The notes beneath the pieces were generated by a model. That model had not been told where the DNA came from. It ran no database searches and was given only the letters and a program-made list of their open reading frames with translations. The position numbers and the translations under genes were made by a program. From JAZNQN01 sp045590195 (lineage in GTDB: Bacteria; Bacillota; Clostridia; UMGS1883; UMGS1540): a stretch of DNA of 64,000 nt. The first letter of the stretch is position 1. Each line of letters opens with the position of its first letter. The DNA is taken from assembly GCA_045590195.1 (NCBI GenBank), contig JAZNQN010000044.1, forward strand, positions 124,001 through 188,000. Direction: 5' to 3'. Shown here in pieces: positions 1 to 9,260 of the stretch.

Positions 1-2192
1 ATATCATCAAATCTTGCGCCGAGCACATTTGAAGTAAGCATATCCAAAACCTTTTTAAGGCTGTCGTTATTTCTTATAAAGTCGGTTGGAGAATAGCCTT
101 TGCGCCATAAATCTTCAACCTCGTCGGCATGCATACCAAAAAGGAAAATGTTATCCTCGCCAACTGCCTCGGAAATTTCAACATTAGCGCCATCAAGTGT
201 ACCAAGGGTTACAGCGCCGTTTATCATAAGTTTCATATTACCTGTTCCCGATGCCTCTTTGCCGGCAATTGAAATCTGCTCGGAAATATCAGCCGCAGGA
301 ATAATTTTTTCTGCAAGAGAAACGCGGTAATCTTCGATAAATACAACTTTAATTTTGTCCCTTACAACGGGGTCGTTATTTACAAGGTTTGAAACTGCAA
401 CAATAAGCCTAATAATCTGTTTTGCCATAAAGTAACCTGCCGATGCTTTTGCCGCAAAAACAAATGTTCTTGGCGGAATGTTAATGGAAGGGTTTTCTTT
501 AATAACATTATACATATGCATAATCTGCAAAACATTTAAAAGCTGACGTTTGTATTCGTGAAGCCTTTTAATCTGAATATCAAATAAAGAATCCGGGTCT
601 ACATTTACGCCATTTGCAGTGGAAATGTATTTTGCAAGTCTTATTTTATTGTTTCTTTTAATTTTTTCAAGATTTTCATGAACTGCTGCATCGCCCCTGA
701 ATTTCATTAAATCTTCAAGCGCAGTTGCATTTTTCTTAAATTTAGGGCCGATAAGTTCTTCAATATAGTCAGTAAGTTCAGGGTTTGCCTGCATAAGCCA
801 TCTTCTGTAAGCAATACCGTTTGTAACGTTAGTAAACTTTTTGGGGGCAATATTATAGTAATCTTTAAAAATGCTCTCAGTTAAAATGTTTGAATGAAGC
901 TTTGAAACGCCGTTTACGCTGTGGCAGCAGGCAAGACAAAGGTTAGCCATTTTAACTTCGCCAAAAGCGATTGGAGCCATATATTCGATTTTTGCGTGGT
1001 CGCCCGGATAAATTTCGTAAAGCGACTGCACAAGGCGGCGGTTAATTTCCGCAACAATCTGATAAATTCTTGGCAGCTGATCGCGGAACATATTTTCGTT
1101 CCAGCGCTCCAGTGCTTCGCTCATAACTGTGTGGTTAGTGTAAGAGAGAGTCTTCTCTGCAATTGCCCATGCATCGTCCCAGCCGTATGAATATTCGTCC
1201 ATTAAAATACGCATAAGCTCAGGTACACAAAGGGCAGGATGAGTATCGTTTATATGAACCGAAACTTTATCTGCAAGGTTATCAAGAGTTTTGTATCTCT
1301 TAAAGTGCTTTGAAACAATTGTCTGAAGCGATGCACTAACAAAGAAATACTGCTGACGAAGCCTTAAAATTTTGCCGTCAATATGGTCATCGGCAGGATA
1401 CAAAATTTTAGAAATAACCTCTGCTCTTGTATTCTCTTCAAGAGCTTTTGCATAATCGCCGCGCGAAAAAGCTGCCATATCAAGGCTTTTTGGCGATTTA
1501 GCGCTCCACAAAACAAGTTTGTTAACAGCCGCACTATCGTAACCTGATATAAACATATCATAAGGCACGGCGATAACCGATGAATAATCTACGTGCTGTG
1601 CACTGTAGCCGTTTTCATCGAATTTTTCCAAAACTCTGCCGCCGAATTTAACTTCCATTGATTCATCTGCTCTTGCGCTGAGCCATACATCGCCCATTCC
1701 CAGCCAATCGTCAGGAAATTCCATCTGCCATCCGTCAACAACCTTCTGCCTGAAAATACCAAACTCGTATCTGATAGAATAACCTGTTGCAGGTATTCCA
1801 GTGGAAGAGAGCGAGTCCATATAGCAGGAAGCAAGCCTTCCAAGGCCGCCGTTACCAAGGCCTGCATCAGGCTCCATTTCGTAAAGCTTATCAATATCAA
1901 TGCCCATTTTCTTAAGAGCACCGCGGAACTGTTTTTCAATTTTTAAGTTGGAAAGATTATTTCGAAGTGAAGTACCTACCAAAAATTCCATTGAAAGGTA
2001 ATACACCTGTTTTTCTTCTTTTTCTTTTACCTTTTTGTTAAACTCAAGGTTTTTCTCTGCCAAAATATCGCGAATAACCAAGCAAAGGCTTTTGTAAACC
2101 TGGATATCAGTAGCATCGGCAATAGTACAGCCAAACTGCTTTTTACAGGTTTCCTCCATCAGATTAAGCGCTGTTTTCTGGTCCATTTTCAT
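1..2192 (-). CDS. glgP: Glycogen phosphorylase GlgP (partial, C-terminus cut by window edge)
   Basis: The minus strand is open from the ATG at 2192 to the window edge, about 730 codons, so some 80-100 C-terminal residues are missing relative to the family. It encodes the PLP-dependent enzyme that releases glucose-1-phosphate from glycogen in the cytoplasm. Visible family landmarks are the DAGLGNGGLGRLASCY segment near residue 115, NDTHPAL in the middle, and the pyridoxal-phosphate motif EASGTGNMKLMINGA with the cofactor lysine at about residue 654. I chose the ATG at 2192 because GAAAGGATG lies about 10 nt upstream; a second in-frame ATG lies 6 nt further in. It follows glgA in the same direction, so synthesis and breakdown genes are linked. 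The identification is secure. Confidence 0.96.
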   Translation of the reverse strand, partial: MKMDQKTALNLMEETCKKQFGCTIADATDIQVYKSLCLVIRDILAEKNLEFNKKVKEKEEKQVYYLSMEFLVGTSLRNNLSNLKIEKQFRGALKKMGIDIDKLYEMEPDAGLGNGGLGRLASCYMDSLSSTGIPATGYSIRYEFGIFRQKVVDGWQMEFPDDWLGMGDVWLSARADESMEVKFGGRVLEKFDENGYSAQHVDYSSVIAVPYDMFISGYDSAAVNKLVLWSAKSPKSLDMAAFSRGDYAKALEENTRAEVISKILYPADDHIDGKILRLRQQYFFVSASLQTIVSKHFKRYKTLDNLADKVSVHINDTHPALCVPELMRILMDEYSYGWDDAWAIAEKTLSYTNHTVMSEALERWNENMFRDQLPRIYQIVAEINRRLVQSLYEIYPGDHAKIEYMAPIAFGEVKMANLCLACCHSVNGVSKLHSNILTESIFKDYYNIAPKKFTNVTNGIAYRRWLMQANPELTDYIEELIGPKFKKNATALEDLMKFRGDAAVHENLEKIKRNNKIRLAKYISTANGVNVDPDSLFDIQIKRLHEYKRQLLNVLQIMHMYNVIKENPSINIPPRTFVFAAKASAGYFMAKQIIRLIVAVSNLVNNDPVVRDKIKVVFIEDYRVSLAEKIIPAADISEQISIAGKEASGTGNMKLMINGAVTLGTLDGANVEISEAVGEDNIFLFGMHADEVEDLWRKGYSPTDFIRNNDSLKKVLDMLTSNVLGARFDD

Positions 2193-2220
2193 ATATATAA
2201 CACATCCTTTCAAAAGTGTA

Positions 2221-2255
2221 AAAACATAAATTGGGAAGACAAAAAGTCTTCCCAA
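2221..2255 (-). terminator. Intrinsic terminator between glgA and glgP
   Basis: A perfect 10-bp inverted repeat (TTGGGAAGAC / GTCTTCCCAA, loop of 5) at 2231-2255 is followed on the minus strand by a T-rich run. It sits between the glgA stop and the glgP ribosome binding site. It probably reduces transcription into glgP rather than ending the operon, because little room is left for a separate glgP promoter. Confidence 0.75.
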
Positions 2256-2288
2256 AAATTATATCACAAATTCAACTAAAAATCAAGT

Positions 2289-3743
2289 TTATTGGCAAAT
2301 CTCTCTGTAAAGCCATAAATATTTTTCCCCAGCCTCTTCCCAGCTGAAATCAATTTTCATAACACCCGCGCGAAGTTTTGCCATTTTTTCGCTGTCCTTA
2401 TAAAAATCGGCCGCTCTTTCAATGGCATAAAGCATATCGTGAGCATTGAAAAGTTTAAAGGTAAAACCTCTGCCCTCACTGGTTTCCGTATTTACAGGCT
2501 TAACAGTATCAAAAAGGCCACCTGTTTCTCTTACAATTGGAATTGTGCCATAGCGCATTGCAATCATCTGCGAAAGGCCACAAGGCTCACTTTTTGATGG
2601 CATTAAGAAAAAGTCGGCCGCGGCATAAAGCTTTGATGCCATTTTAGCATCAAACAAAATATTTGCCGAAATTTTTTCAGGATAAGCCTGAGCCGCGTGT
2701 TTAAACATTTCTTCAAAATGCTTGTCACCCGTACCGATTATTACAAGCTGAATATCCATTTTTGCAAGGTTTTCCAAAACGCCTTCAACAAGCTCTAGGC
2801 CTTTGTGTTTCACAAGGCGGGTAATCATAGCAAACATCGGTACATCACTTTCGGGAAGCCCCAGCTCTTTCTGCAACGCTTTTTTGCATTTTTCCTTGCC
2901 CGCAAGTTTTTCAGCGGTAAATTTATGCGGAATTTTTTCGTCCTTTGCGCTATTATATAAATCGGTGTCAATGCCGTTTACAATGCCGCAGGTTTTATAT
3001 CGATTATCGCTTATAATATCCTGAAGGCCGTGAGCAAAGTATGAAAACGAAAGCTCGTTTGCATAAGTTTCGGAAACTGTTGTAAGCTTATCACAAAGCA
3101 CAATTGCGCATTTCATTGCGTTTATCATATTATCGTGGGTAGCATCAATTCTGTATTTTTCATCAACACCCAAAACATCCTGCAGAAAATCGCCGTTTGC
3201 AAGGCCCTGGTATTCGATATTATGAATTGTGTATACTGTTTTAATGTTTTTGTATAAGTCAATATGGCTGTAATGTGCTTTTAAAAACAGCGGCAAAAAG
3301 CCAGTTTGCCAGTCGTTTGCGTGAATTATATCAGGCACAAAATCAATATGCTGCAAAGCCTCTAAAACTGCTTTTGAAAAATAGGCAAATCTTTCGCCGT
3401 CGTCCTCGCAACCATAAAGTGTGCCGCGGCAAAAATAGCTTTCATTATCAACAAAGTAATATGTTACTTTTGTTCCTTTTCTTTTGCCCGCACCTCTCTT
3501 TTTAATCTCAGCCTTAAAAATACCAACATGGCAATTTCTCCAGGCAAGAGTCATTCCAAAAGAGGTTAAAAATTCAATATTTTCAAACCCCGCTTCTTTT
3601 ATCTTGTCGTAGTAAGGTAAAATAACCGCTACTTCCGCATCGGGATTTTTTGAAAGCTGTGGTGGCAGAGCACCCATAACATCGCCAAGACCGCCCGATT
3701 TAATAAAAGGTGCCGCTTCGCTTGCTGCAAATAAAATTTTCAT
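2289..3743 (-). CDS. glgA: Glycogen synthase GlgA (ADP-glucose type, GT5)
   Basis: This 484-residue protein is full length for bacterial glycogen synthase, which transfers glucose from ADP-glucose to the growing alpha-1,4-glucan. The N-terminal ADP-glucose binding motif KSGGLGD is at residues 15-21. The HANDWQTGFLPL segment lies near residue 142 and the C-terminal GT-B signature SEPCGLSQMIAMRYG near residue 385, where the conserved glutamate contacts the donor. The gene is followed by a terminator and then glgP, and preceded 30 nt upstream by glgD, so the order of transcription is glgC-glgD-glgA-(glgP). The match to the family is unambiguous. Confidence 0.97.
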   Translation of the reverse strand: MKILFAASEAAPFIKSGGLGDVMGALPPQLSKNPDAEVAVILPYYDKIKEAGFENIEFLTSFGMTLAWRNCHVGIFKAEIKKRGAGKRKGTKVTYYFVDNESYFCRGTLYGCEDDGERFAYFSKAVLEALQHIDFVPDIIHANDWQTGFLPLFLKAHYSHIDLYKNIKTVYTIHNIEYQGLANGDFLQDVLGVDEKYRIDATHDNMINAMKCAIVLCDKLTTVSETYANELSFSYFAHGLQDIISDNRYKTCGIVNGIDTDLYNSAKDEKIPHKFTAEKLAGKEKCKKALQKELGLPESDVPMFAMITRLVKHKGLELVEGVLENLAKMDIQLVIIGTGDKHFEEMFKHAAQAYPEKISANILFDAKMASKLYAAADFFLMPSKSEPCGLSQMIAMRYGTIPIVRETGGLFDTVKPVNTETSEGRGFTFKLFNAHDMLYAIERAADFYKDSEKMAKLRAGVMKIDFSWEEAGEKYLWLYREICQ

Positions 3744-3773
3744 ATATTTTGTCTATTCCTTTCAATGTGTGTA

Positions 3774-4892
3774 TCAGATAGTAACTCCTTTGTGAATTAC
3801 AATAGGAGAAGATGAACCGCCCACAAGCACAGCGCCGGGGGTTATAGTTGCATCTTTATCTATAATTGCGTTTTCTATTCTTGCGCCTTTTCCAATGGTT
3901 GTTCCCTGCATTATTATGGAGTTTTTAACCTTTGCCCCCTCCTCAACAGAAACATTGCGGAATAAAACCGAGTTTTCAAGCTTTCCGCCAATAACGCAAC
4001 CGTCGGCAACAAGGCAATCGGATACAGAAGAACCATCAGCATAATATGTTGGCGCTTCATCACGAACTTTTGTGTAGATTGGCGCTTTTTTATAAAATAT
4101 ATCTACTCTAACATTTTCGTCCATAAGTTTAAAATTATTCTTAAAATAAGATAAAATGTTATGGTTTCGAAGAACGGGCCTGTCAAATTTAAACACATTT
4201 ATTTTGATGCTGTCTTCAACAAAGCTTGAAAGCAAAAAGTCTTTTTCAAAGCTGTAACGGCCCCTTGAAACATAGTTATTTATAATATTTATCAAAAACT
4301 TTCTTTCAACTATGAACATTCCCATACCGATAAGGGAATCGTCGCCTAAATTTTTGCCGATAGCAAGGTCGATAACCTCTCCTCTTGAATTGGTTTTAAG
4401 GTGAAGGTCGCTATCGTCTTTTTCATAGCCTTCAATGTCTGCACTGGCAATAGCAGTAACATCGGCACCTGATTTAATATGATTTTCAAGAGCCTGTTCA
4501 AAATCTATATTGCAAATAACCGCAGTATCACACATTACAACGTAATCAGGCTTATTCTGCTGAAGGAAATTAACGGCGTTTGAAAGTGCCTCCAAATTTC
4601 CTCTGTAAACATTTGTTCCGCCTGTAACAAACGGTGGTAAAAAGTAAAGATTTGTATTTTTATGATTTAAATCCCACTCAAGGCCTGAACCAATATGGTC
4701 CATAAGCGACTGGTAGTTGTATTTTGTAATAATACCAATTTTGGAAATGTTTGAATTTACCATATTTGAAAGGGCAAAGTCAACCAGGCGGTATCTGCCG
4801 CCAAAAGGCAGAGATGCCACAGTTCTTCTCATTGTTAAATCTCCAAGAGAGGTATCGTAAATATTCGAAAATATAATTCCTGTCATTTTCAT
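3774..4892 (-). CDS. glgD: GlgD, regulatory subunit of glucose-1-phosphate adenylyltransferase
   Basis: This 372-residue protein has the nucleotidyltransferase plus left-handed beta-helix layout of ADP-glucose pyrophosphorylase. Its N-terminus replaces the catalytic GGxGxRL loop with a segment around NIYDTSLGDLTMRRT. In Firmicutes such GlgD proteins are known as poorly active partners that form a heterotetramer with GlgC and raise its activity. The substrate-region motif PFGGRYRLVDF is kept near residue 29, and hexapeptide-type repeats occupy roughly residues 285-372. The start has a GGGAGGG binding site about 8 nt upstream. It lies 14 nt downstream of glgC, consistent with co-translation of the two subunits. 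Confidence 0.93.
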   Translation of the reverse strand: MKMTGIIFSNIYDTSLGDLTMRRTVASLPFGGRYRLVDFALSNMVNSNISKIGIITKYNYQSLMDHIGSGLEWDLNHKNTNLYFLPPFVTGGTNVYRGNLEALSNAVNFLQQNKPDYVVMCDTAVICNIDFEQALENHIKSGADVTAIASADIEGYEKDDSDLHLKTNSRGEVIDLAIGKNLGDDSLIGMGMFIVERKFLINIINNYVSRGRYSFEKDFLLSSFVEDSIKINVFKFDRPVLRNHNILSYFKNNFKLMDENVRVDIFYKKAPIYTKVRDEAPTYYADGSSVSDCLVADGCVIGGKLENSVLFRNVSVEEGAKVKNSIIMQGTTIGKGARIENAIIDKDATITPGAVLVGGSSSPIVIHKGVTI

Positions 4893-4906
4893 AGTAGTGC
4901 CCTCCC

Positions 4907-6085
4907 TTAAAGTATAGTTTCGTCGGCATCAACTACTGTGCCCTTGCCGACAACACAAATATTTTTCTTTGTAGCTGATGGATTTGACGGAATTTTTCCT
5001 ATCTTCGCGCCCGTTCCAATAGTACACTGTTCGCCGATAATTGAGTATTTTACAACTGCGCCCTGTTCAACTTTTGTATCCGGCATAATAACACTGTTCA
5101 TAATTACAGCGTCTTCCGCAATTGTGCAGCCTGTTGAAATAATTGAGTTTATAACATTTCCCTTAACCCTGCTGCCCTCTGCCACAAAGGAATTTTTAAT
5201 TTCGGCAGTTTTTGAAATAAGTGCCGGTGGCTCAGCATAGTTTCTGGCATATATTTTAAACTTAGAGTCTTTAATCTCTATAGGAACATCAGGGTCAAGC
5301 AAATCCATATTAGCTTCCCAAAGGCTCTGAATTGTTCCAACATCTTTCCAATAACCTGAAAATTCGTATGCAAAAACCTTCTTCTTATCGTCTAAAAGTG
5401 CATTTATAATGTTTTTACCAAAATCGTTTGAAGAATTTGGGTCGGCCTCGTCGGCAATAAGATATTTTTTAAGCACCTTCCAGTTAAAAAGATATATTCC
5501 CATAGAAGCCTTTGTGCTTTTTGGCTGCTTTGGTTTTTCTTCGAATTCGTAAATTGAGTGGTCTGCCCTTGTGTTCATAATACCAAAACGTGATGCCTCT
5601 TCAATAGGAACATCTAAAACGGCTATTGTACATTCGCTGCCTTTTTCTTTGTGGTAGCGAAGCATTTTATGATAGTCCATTTTATAAATATGGTCACCTG
5701 AAAGAACAAGAACATATTCAGGGTCATACCTGTCAACAAAATTTATATTCTGATAAATTGCATTGGCAGTTCCTTTGTACCATTCACTTTTTTTACTTTT
5801 GGCGTACGGCGGCAAAACGTGAACGCCGCCAAAGTTACGGCTAAGGCCCCAAGGAGCGCCGTTTCCTATGTAATCGTTAAGTTCAAGTGGCTGATACTGA
5901 GTCATAATTCCAACTGTATCAATACCTGAATTTACACAGTTTGACAAAGGAAAATCGATAATACGGTATTTCCCTCCGAAAGGAACTGCAGGTTTGGCCG
6001 TTTTTTCTGTTAAAACCTGAAGTCTGCTGCCCTGACCGCCTGCAAGGAGCATTGCAATACATTCTTTACTTCTTCCGCGTATCAT
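4907..6085 (-). CDS. glgC: Glucose-1-phosphate adenylyltransferase catalytic subunit GlgC
   Basis: This 392-residue enzyme makes ADP-glucose from glucose-1-phosphate and ATP, the committed step of glycogen synthesis. The intact nucleotide loop LLAGGQGSRLQVLTEKTAKP is near residue 13, followed by PFGGKYRIIDFPLSNCVNSG. LSGDHIYKMDY carries the catalytic aspartate near residue 130, and FEEKP supports sugar-phosphate binding. The C-terminal third is a beta-helix of hexapeptide repeats. It is the first gene of the glg operon: upstream is a 173-nt AT-rich gap holding an extended -10 promoter and a GGAGGTG binding site. Confidence 0.96.
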   Translation of the reverse strand: MIRGRSKECIAMLLAGGQGSRLQVLTEKTAKPAVPFGGKYRIIDFPLSNCVNSGIDTVGIMTQYQPLELNDYIGNGAPWGLSRNFGGVHVLPPYAKSKKSEWYKGTANAIYQNINFVDRYDPEYVLVLSGDHIYKMDYHKMLRYHKEKGSECTIAVLDVPIEEASRFGIMNTRADHSIYEFEEKPKQPKSTKASMGIYLFNWKVLKKYLIADEADPNSSNDFGKNIINALLDDKKKVFAYEFSGYWKDVGTIQSLWEANMDLLDPDVPIEIKDSKFKIYARNYAEPPALISKTAEIKNSFVAEGSRVKGNVINSIISTGCTIAEDAVIMNSVIMPDTKVEQGAVVKYSIIGEQCTIGTGAKIGKIPSNPSATKKNICVVGKGTVVDADETIL

Positions 6086-6198
6086 AAAAGATACACCTCC
6101 AATTTGTTATGATGTCCTTTAAAAAAACAATGTACAACAAATACAATAATCTCCTTTTTTTGGAAATTACCGACAAGTTGCATAATTATTTTATAAAT

Positions 6199-6207
6199 AT
6201 TATATCA
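6199..6207 (-). promoter_or_regulatory. Extended -10 promoter for the glg operon
   Basis: On the minus strand, TGATATAAT (TG, one base, then TATAAT) lies about 115 nt upstream of the glgC ATG. A convincing -35 box is not visible, which is tolerated by extended -10 promoters. The rest of the 173-nt gap is AT-rich, and I see no riboswitch in it. Confidence 0.5.
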
Positions 6208-6258
6208 CATTTAGTTAAAAATTACTATATAAATTTTATACAAAAATACAATTCTTTT

Positions 6259-7233
6259 TTATTGAAATACAATAAAATCTGCCGGATTTACCGCATTTCC
6301 GTTATATCTTATTTCAAAATGGAGATGCGGACCGGTGCTGTTTCCCGTACTTCCAACCTCGCCAATTTTCTGCCCTTTTGAAACTGTTTCTCCTTCGGCA
6401 ACACTTCTTTTGCTCATATGGGCATAATAACTATCATATCCGCCATCATGCTCTATTATTACAAGATTTCCGAAAGAGCTTTCAAAACCACTGAATTTTA
6501 CCTTTCCATCATTGGCTGCCAAAATACTGTCGCCCTCGTTTGCGGCAAAATCTATTCCCTTATGCTCTCTGCCCCAACGCTTACCAAAATAAGAAGATAC
6601 CTCTGCCACAACGGGCTGCAAAAAACCTGTTTCTTCAACTACTTCGTTTTGCATTTCTTTTAAATAATCCAAAGCATTTTTATAGTTTTTTCCTGCATTT
6701 TTAAAAATACCATATTCAATTTTAAAGTCGCCTTCAAGCTTTATTTCATTTTGTTTTTCAAACTCGTTAATAAGTGCAAGAATTATTTGTTCATCTTTTG
6801 CCAGAAAAATTACATCTTCGCCCATTTTCAGCGCAAAGCCCCTTTTAAAATTACCGCTTGACAATAAAATGTTTTCACAAAGTTCGCTTTCCTTTGAAAA
6901 ATTTCCCATAAAACACAACGACGGGTATATAGAAAACGATTTTTGGATTTTTTCTCCGTTTTTTTCACAGGCCATATTATATGCGCTTTCAAGGGTTGCA
7001 GTATCTTTTACTGTTCCAATTTTTGCCCCGCCACAAAAAACATTATACGAAAACACCACGTTTCCTGAATTTATTAAAAAAACTATTGTAATTACAAGTG
7101 ATGATGCAATTATTACTTTTTTAAAATTAACTTTTCTTAATATTTTAGTTATCAAAGCTGAAAGAAAACCAAGCTCTTCGTCGCAACTTAAATGCATTTT
7201 TCTTTTTCGTACACGGGCAATTTTTATCTGCAT
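6259..7233 (-). CDS. Membrane-anchored M23 (LytM-type) peptidase
   Basis: A 324-residue protein with a basic N-terminus, one membrane segment at about residues 39-57, an extracellular linker, and a C-terminal M23 metallopeptidase domain from about residue 208. The zinc-site residues are all present: H224 and D228 in EHKGIDFA, H272 in YYAHMS, and H303/H305 in GPHLHFE. It is therefore likely an active endopeptidase or amidase on peptidoglycan peptides. The single-pass layout resembles SpoIIQ-type proteins, but there is no sporulation neighbourhood here, so I leave it unnamed. The start has a GAGGTG binding site. It lies upstream of glgC in the same direction, with a gap that carries the glg promoter. 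Confidence 0.85.
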   Translation of the reverse strand: MQIKIARVRKRKMHLSCDEELGFLSALITKILRKVNFKKVIIASSLVITIVFLINSGNVVFSYNVFCGGAKIGTVKDTATLESAYNMACEKNGEKIQKSFSIYPSLCFMGNFSKESELCENILLSSGNFKRGFALKMGEDVIFLAKDEQIILALINEFEKQNEIKLEGDFKIEYGIFKNAGKNYKNALDYLKEMQNEVVEETGFLQPVVAEVSSYFGKRWGREHKGIDFAANEGDSILAANDGKVKFSGFESSFGNLVIIEHDGGYDSYYAHMSKRSVAEGETVSKGQKIGEVGSTGNSTGPHLHFEIRYNGNAVNPADFIVFQ

Positions 7234-7301
7234 TTTTCACCTCGGCAATATATTTATTATAATTATAAATTACATCGCGAGGAAAAATCCATCGAAGAGT
7301 G

Positions 7302-7345
7302 CAAAATAAAAGCGCTGGTTTTGACGTTTAAATCAAAATCAGCGC
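7302..7345 (-). terminator. Intrinsic terminator after the DivIVA-like gene
   Basis: Minus-strand 13-bp stem (arms 7333-7345 and 7312-7324, one G-U pair) followed by TTTTATTTTG. It ends the run of genes that includes gltX and the DivIVA-like gene. Confidence 0.8.
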
Positions 7346-7360
7346 AGCTTTTGCCGAAAA

Positions 7361-7789
7361 CTATTTATCGATAAGGTCGCCCATCTGGCTTTCATATTTA
7401 CGAAGAGTTGCCACAGCAGATGCCTTAAGCTCGTTAATTTGCTGACGAAGCTTTTCAAGCTCCTCGTTGGCAAGGGCAATTTCTGCCATTTTGTTAGCTT
7501 TAAGTGTTGCCATTTCCTTTTCAGTATCTTCCATTACTTTCTGAGCTCTCTGTTCAGCGGAAATAACTGCTTTGGAAATATATTCCCTCTCCGCCTCAAG
7601 CTCGCAAAGCTTTTTAAAGCTATCGGCATTTTCTTCTGTTAAAACTGCATTTTGTTTTTTAAGAGTAGTACACTCTTCCTGCATTTGCAAAAGCTTTTTT
7701 TCATATTTTTCACAAAGCTCTGCAACATATGCATTTACATATTTTTTTCTGTATCCGAATAAACCTTTTTTAAGTTTTCCTTTTTCCAT
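7361..7789 (-). CDS. Short DivIVA/Wag31-like coiled-coil protein
   Basis: I place the start at the ATG at 7789, with AGGAG 9 nt upstream, giving 142 residues. The N-terminal motif LKKGLFGYRKKYVNAYVAEL resembles the DivIVA membrane-targeting segment (FxxxxxGYxxxxVxxFL). The rest, about residues 30-130, is almost entirely coiled coil rich in Glu, Lys and Ala. DivIVA proteins mark curved membrane at division sites and poles and recruit partners; this copy is shorter than typical (about 160-200). It lies 12 nt after gltX and ahead of a terminator. The family assignment rests on the N-terminal motif and coiled coil, so a role in cell shape or division is inference. Confidence 0.7.
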   Translation of the reverse strand: MEKGKLKKGLFGYRKKYVNAYVAELCEKYEKKLLQMQEECTTLKKQNAVLTEENADSFKKLCELEAEREYISKAVISAEQRAQKVMEDTEKEMATLKANKMAEIALANEELEKLRQQINELKASAVATLRKYESQMGDLIDK

Positions 7790-7801
7790 TTGTATCAACT
7801 C

Positions 7802-9244
7802 CTACGAAAGTTTTTCAATTCCTTTTTTGATTCTTTCAATAGTTTCCTCTTTGCCAAGAAGTGTGGCAATTTCAATGCCGCCGCCCGGAGTAAATGCTTT
7901 GCCTGAAAGTGCAACACGCATAGGCCAAAGTACAATGCCGTTTTTAACTTCCATTTTGCCTGCAAGCTCAATCATTTTGTCGTGAATAATTTCAGCTTCC
8001 CAAGTGTCAATTCCTTCGAGAATTGGCAAAATAGCTTTAAGTGATGCAAGTGAATTTTCAGGATTTGTTTTCATTTTCTTGTGAGTGTAAAGCTCAATAT
8101 CGTAATCAGGAAGATTATCAATAAAGTCAATCTGCTCAGGAATATCAGAAAATTTCTCGCATCTGTCGTGGAGGCATTTTGAGAGTATCATTGTATCAAC
8201 ATCTCTTTTAACTGCTTCTTTGTAATAAGGCATAGCCGCCTCGTTAAATTCTTCAAGAGTCATTCTTCTGATATACTCGCCGTTGAGCCAGTTAAGCTTG
8301 TTAACATCGAAAATAGCAGGAGATTTGCTGATACCCTTAACGTTGAAGGCTTCAACCATTTCATCAAGAGTCATAATCTCTCTGTCATCCCCGGGGCTCC
8401 AGCCGAGAAGGGCTATATAGTTAAGAACTGCCTCTTTAAGATAGCCTTTGCCTATAAAATCTTCGTAAGATGCATCACCTTCACGCTTTGAAAGCTTTTT
8501 CTGTGCATCTTTCATAACAGGCGAACAATGAACATATTTTGGAATTTCCCAGCCAAAAGCTTTGTAAAGCAAGTTATATTTTGGTGTTGACGAAAGGTAT
8601 TCGCTGCCACGGATAACGTGTGTAATATTCATAAGATGGTCGTCAACAACGTTTGCAAAGTTGTAGGTTGGAAGCCCGTCACTTTTAAGAAGAACGTTAT
8701 CGTCAAGTGTATCGTTTGGTGCAGTAATTGTACCAAAAACTTCATCGTCAAATGAAGTTGTGCCCGTCTGCGGAATTTTCTGTCTTATAACATAAGGCAC
8801 GCCTGCGGCGAGTTTTTCTTCAATTTCTTCTTTAGTAAGGCTTTTACAGTGGCCGTCATATTTAGGCGGAAGTTTTGCCGCTTCCTGCTGAGCTCTTACG
8901 CTGTCAAGGCGCTCTTTGTCACAGAAACAATAGTAAGCCTCGCCTTTTTCAACAAGCTCGAGAGCATATTTTTTGTAAAGGTCACGTCTTTCGCTCTGAA
9001 TATATGGGCCGTATTCGCCGCCAACATCAGGGCCTTCATCGTGCACAAGGCCTGTATCTTTAAGCGCCTTATAAATAAGGTCTACCGCGCCATCAACATA
9101 TCTTTCCTGGTCGGTATCTTCAATTCTTAAAATAAAGTCGCCGCCATCGTGCTTTGCAAGAAGATATGCATAAAGAGCAGTTCTGAGGTTTCCAACGTGC
9201 ATATATCCTGTTGGGCTTGGGGCAAATCTTGTTCTAATTTTCAT
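7802..9244 (-). CDS. gltX: Glutamyl-tRNA synthetase GltX
   Basis: 480 residues, the usual length for class I glutamyl-tRNA synthetase, which charges tRNA-Glu in the cytoplasm. The HIGH-type signature appears as HVGN at residues 16-19 within RFAPSPTGYMHVGN, and the KMSKS loop as KLSKR near residue 247. A longer reading frame extends upstream, but MKIRTRFAPSPTG with GAAAGGA upstream is the natural start. It lies 16 nt downstream of wecB. I see no tRNA or T-box leader in front. Confidence 0.96.
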   Translation of the reverse strand: MKIRTRFAPSPTGYMHVGNLRTALYAYLLAKHDGGDFILRIEDTDQERYVDGAVDLIYKALKDTGLVHDEGPDVGGEYGPYIQSERRDLYKKYALELVEKGEAYYCFCDKERLDSVRAQQEAAKLPPKYDGHCKSLTKEEIEEKLAAGVPYVIRQKIPQTGTTSFDDEVFGTITAPNDTLDDNVLLKSDGLPTYNFANVVDDHLMNITHVIRGSEYLSSTPKYNLLYKAFGWEIPKYVHCSPVMKDAQKKLSKREGDASYEDFIGKGYLKEAVLNYIALLGWSPGDDREIMTLDEMVEAFNVKGISKSPAIFDVNKLNWLNGEYIRRMTLEEFNEAAMPYYKEAVKRDVDTMILSKCLHDRCEKFSDIPEQIDFIDNLPDYDIELYTHKKMKTNPENSLASLKAILPILEGIDTWEAEIIHDKMIELAGKMEVKNGIVLWPMRVALSGKAFTPGGGIEIATLLGKEETIERIKKGIEKLS

Positions 9245-9260
9245 AGCTTTTTCCTTTCGC

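Noticed and set aside
1..2192. Apparent lack of a long gene at the left edge
   Set aside because: The reading frame is fully open but leaves the window without a stop; it is a single intact glgP, not a decayed gene.
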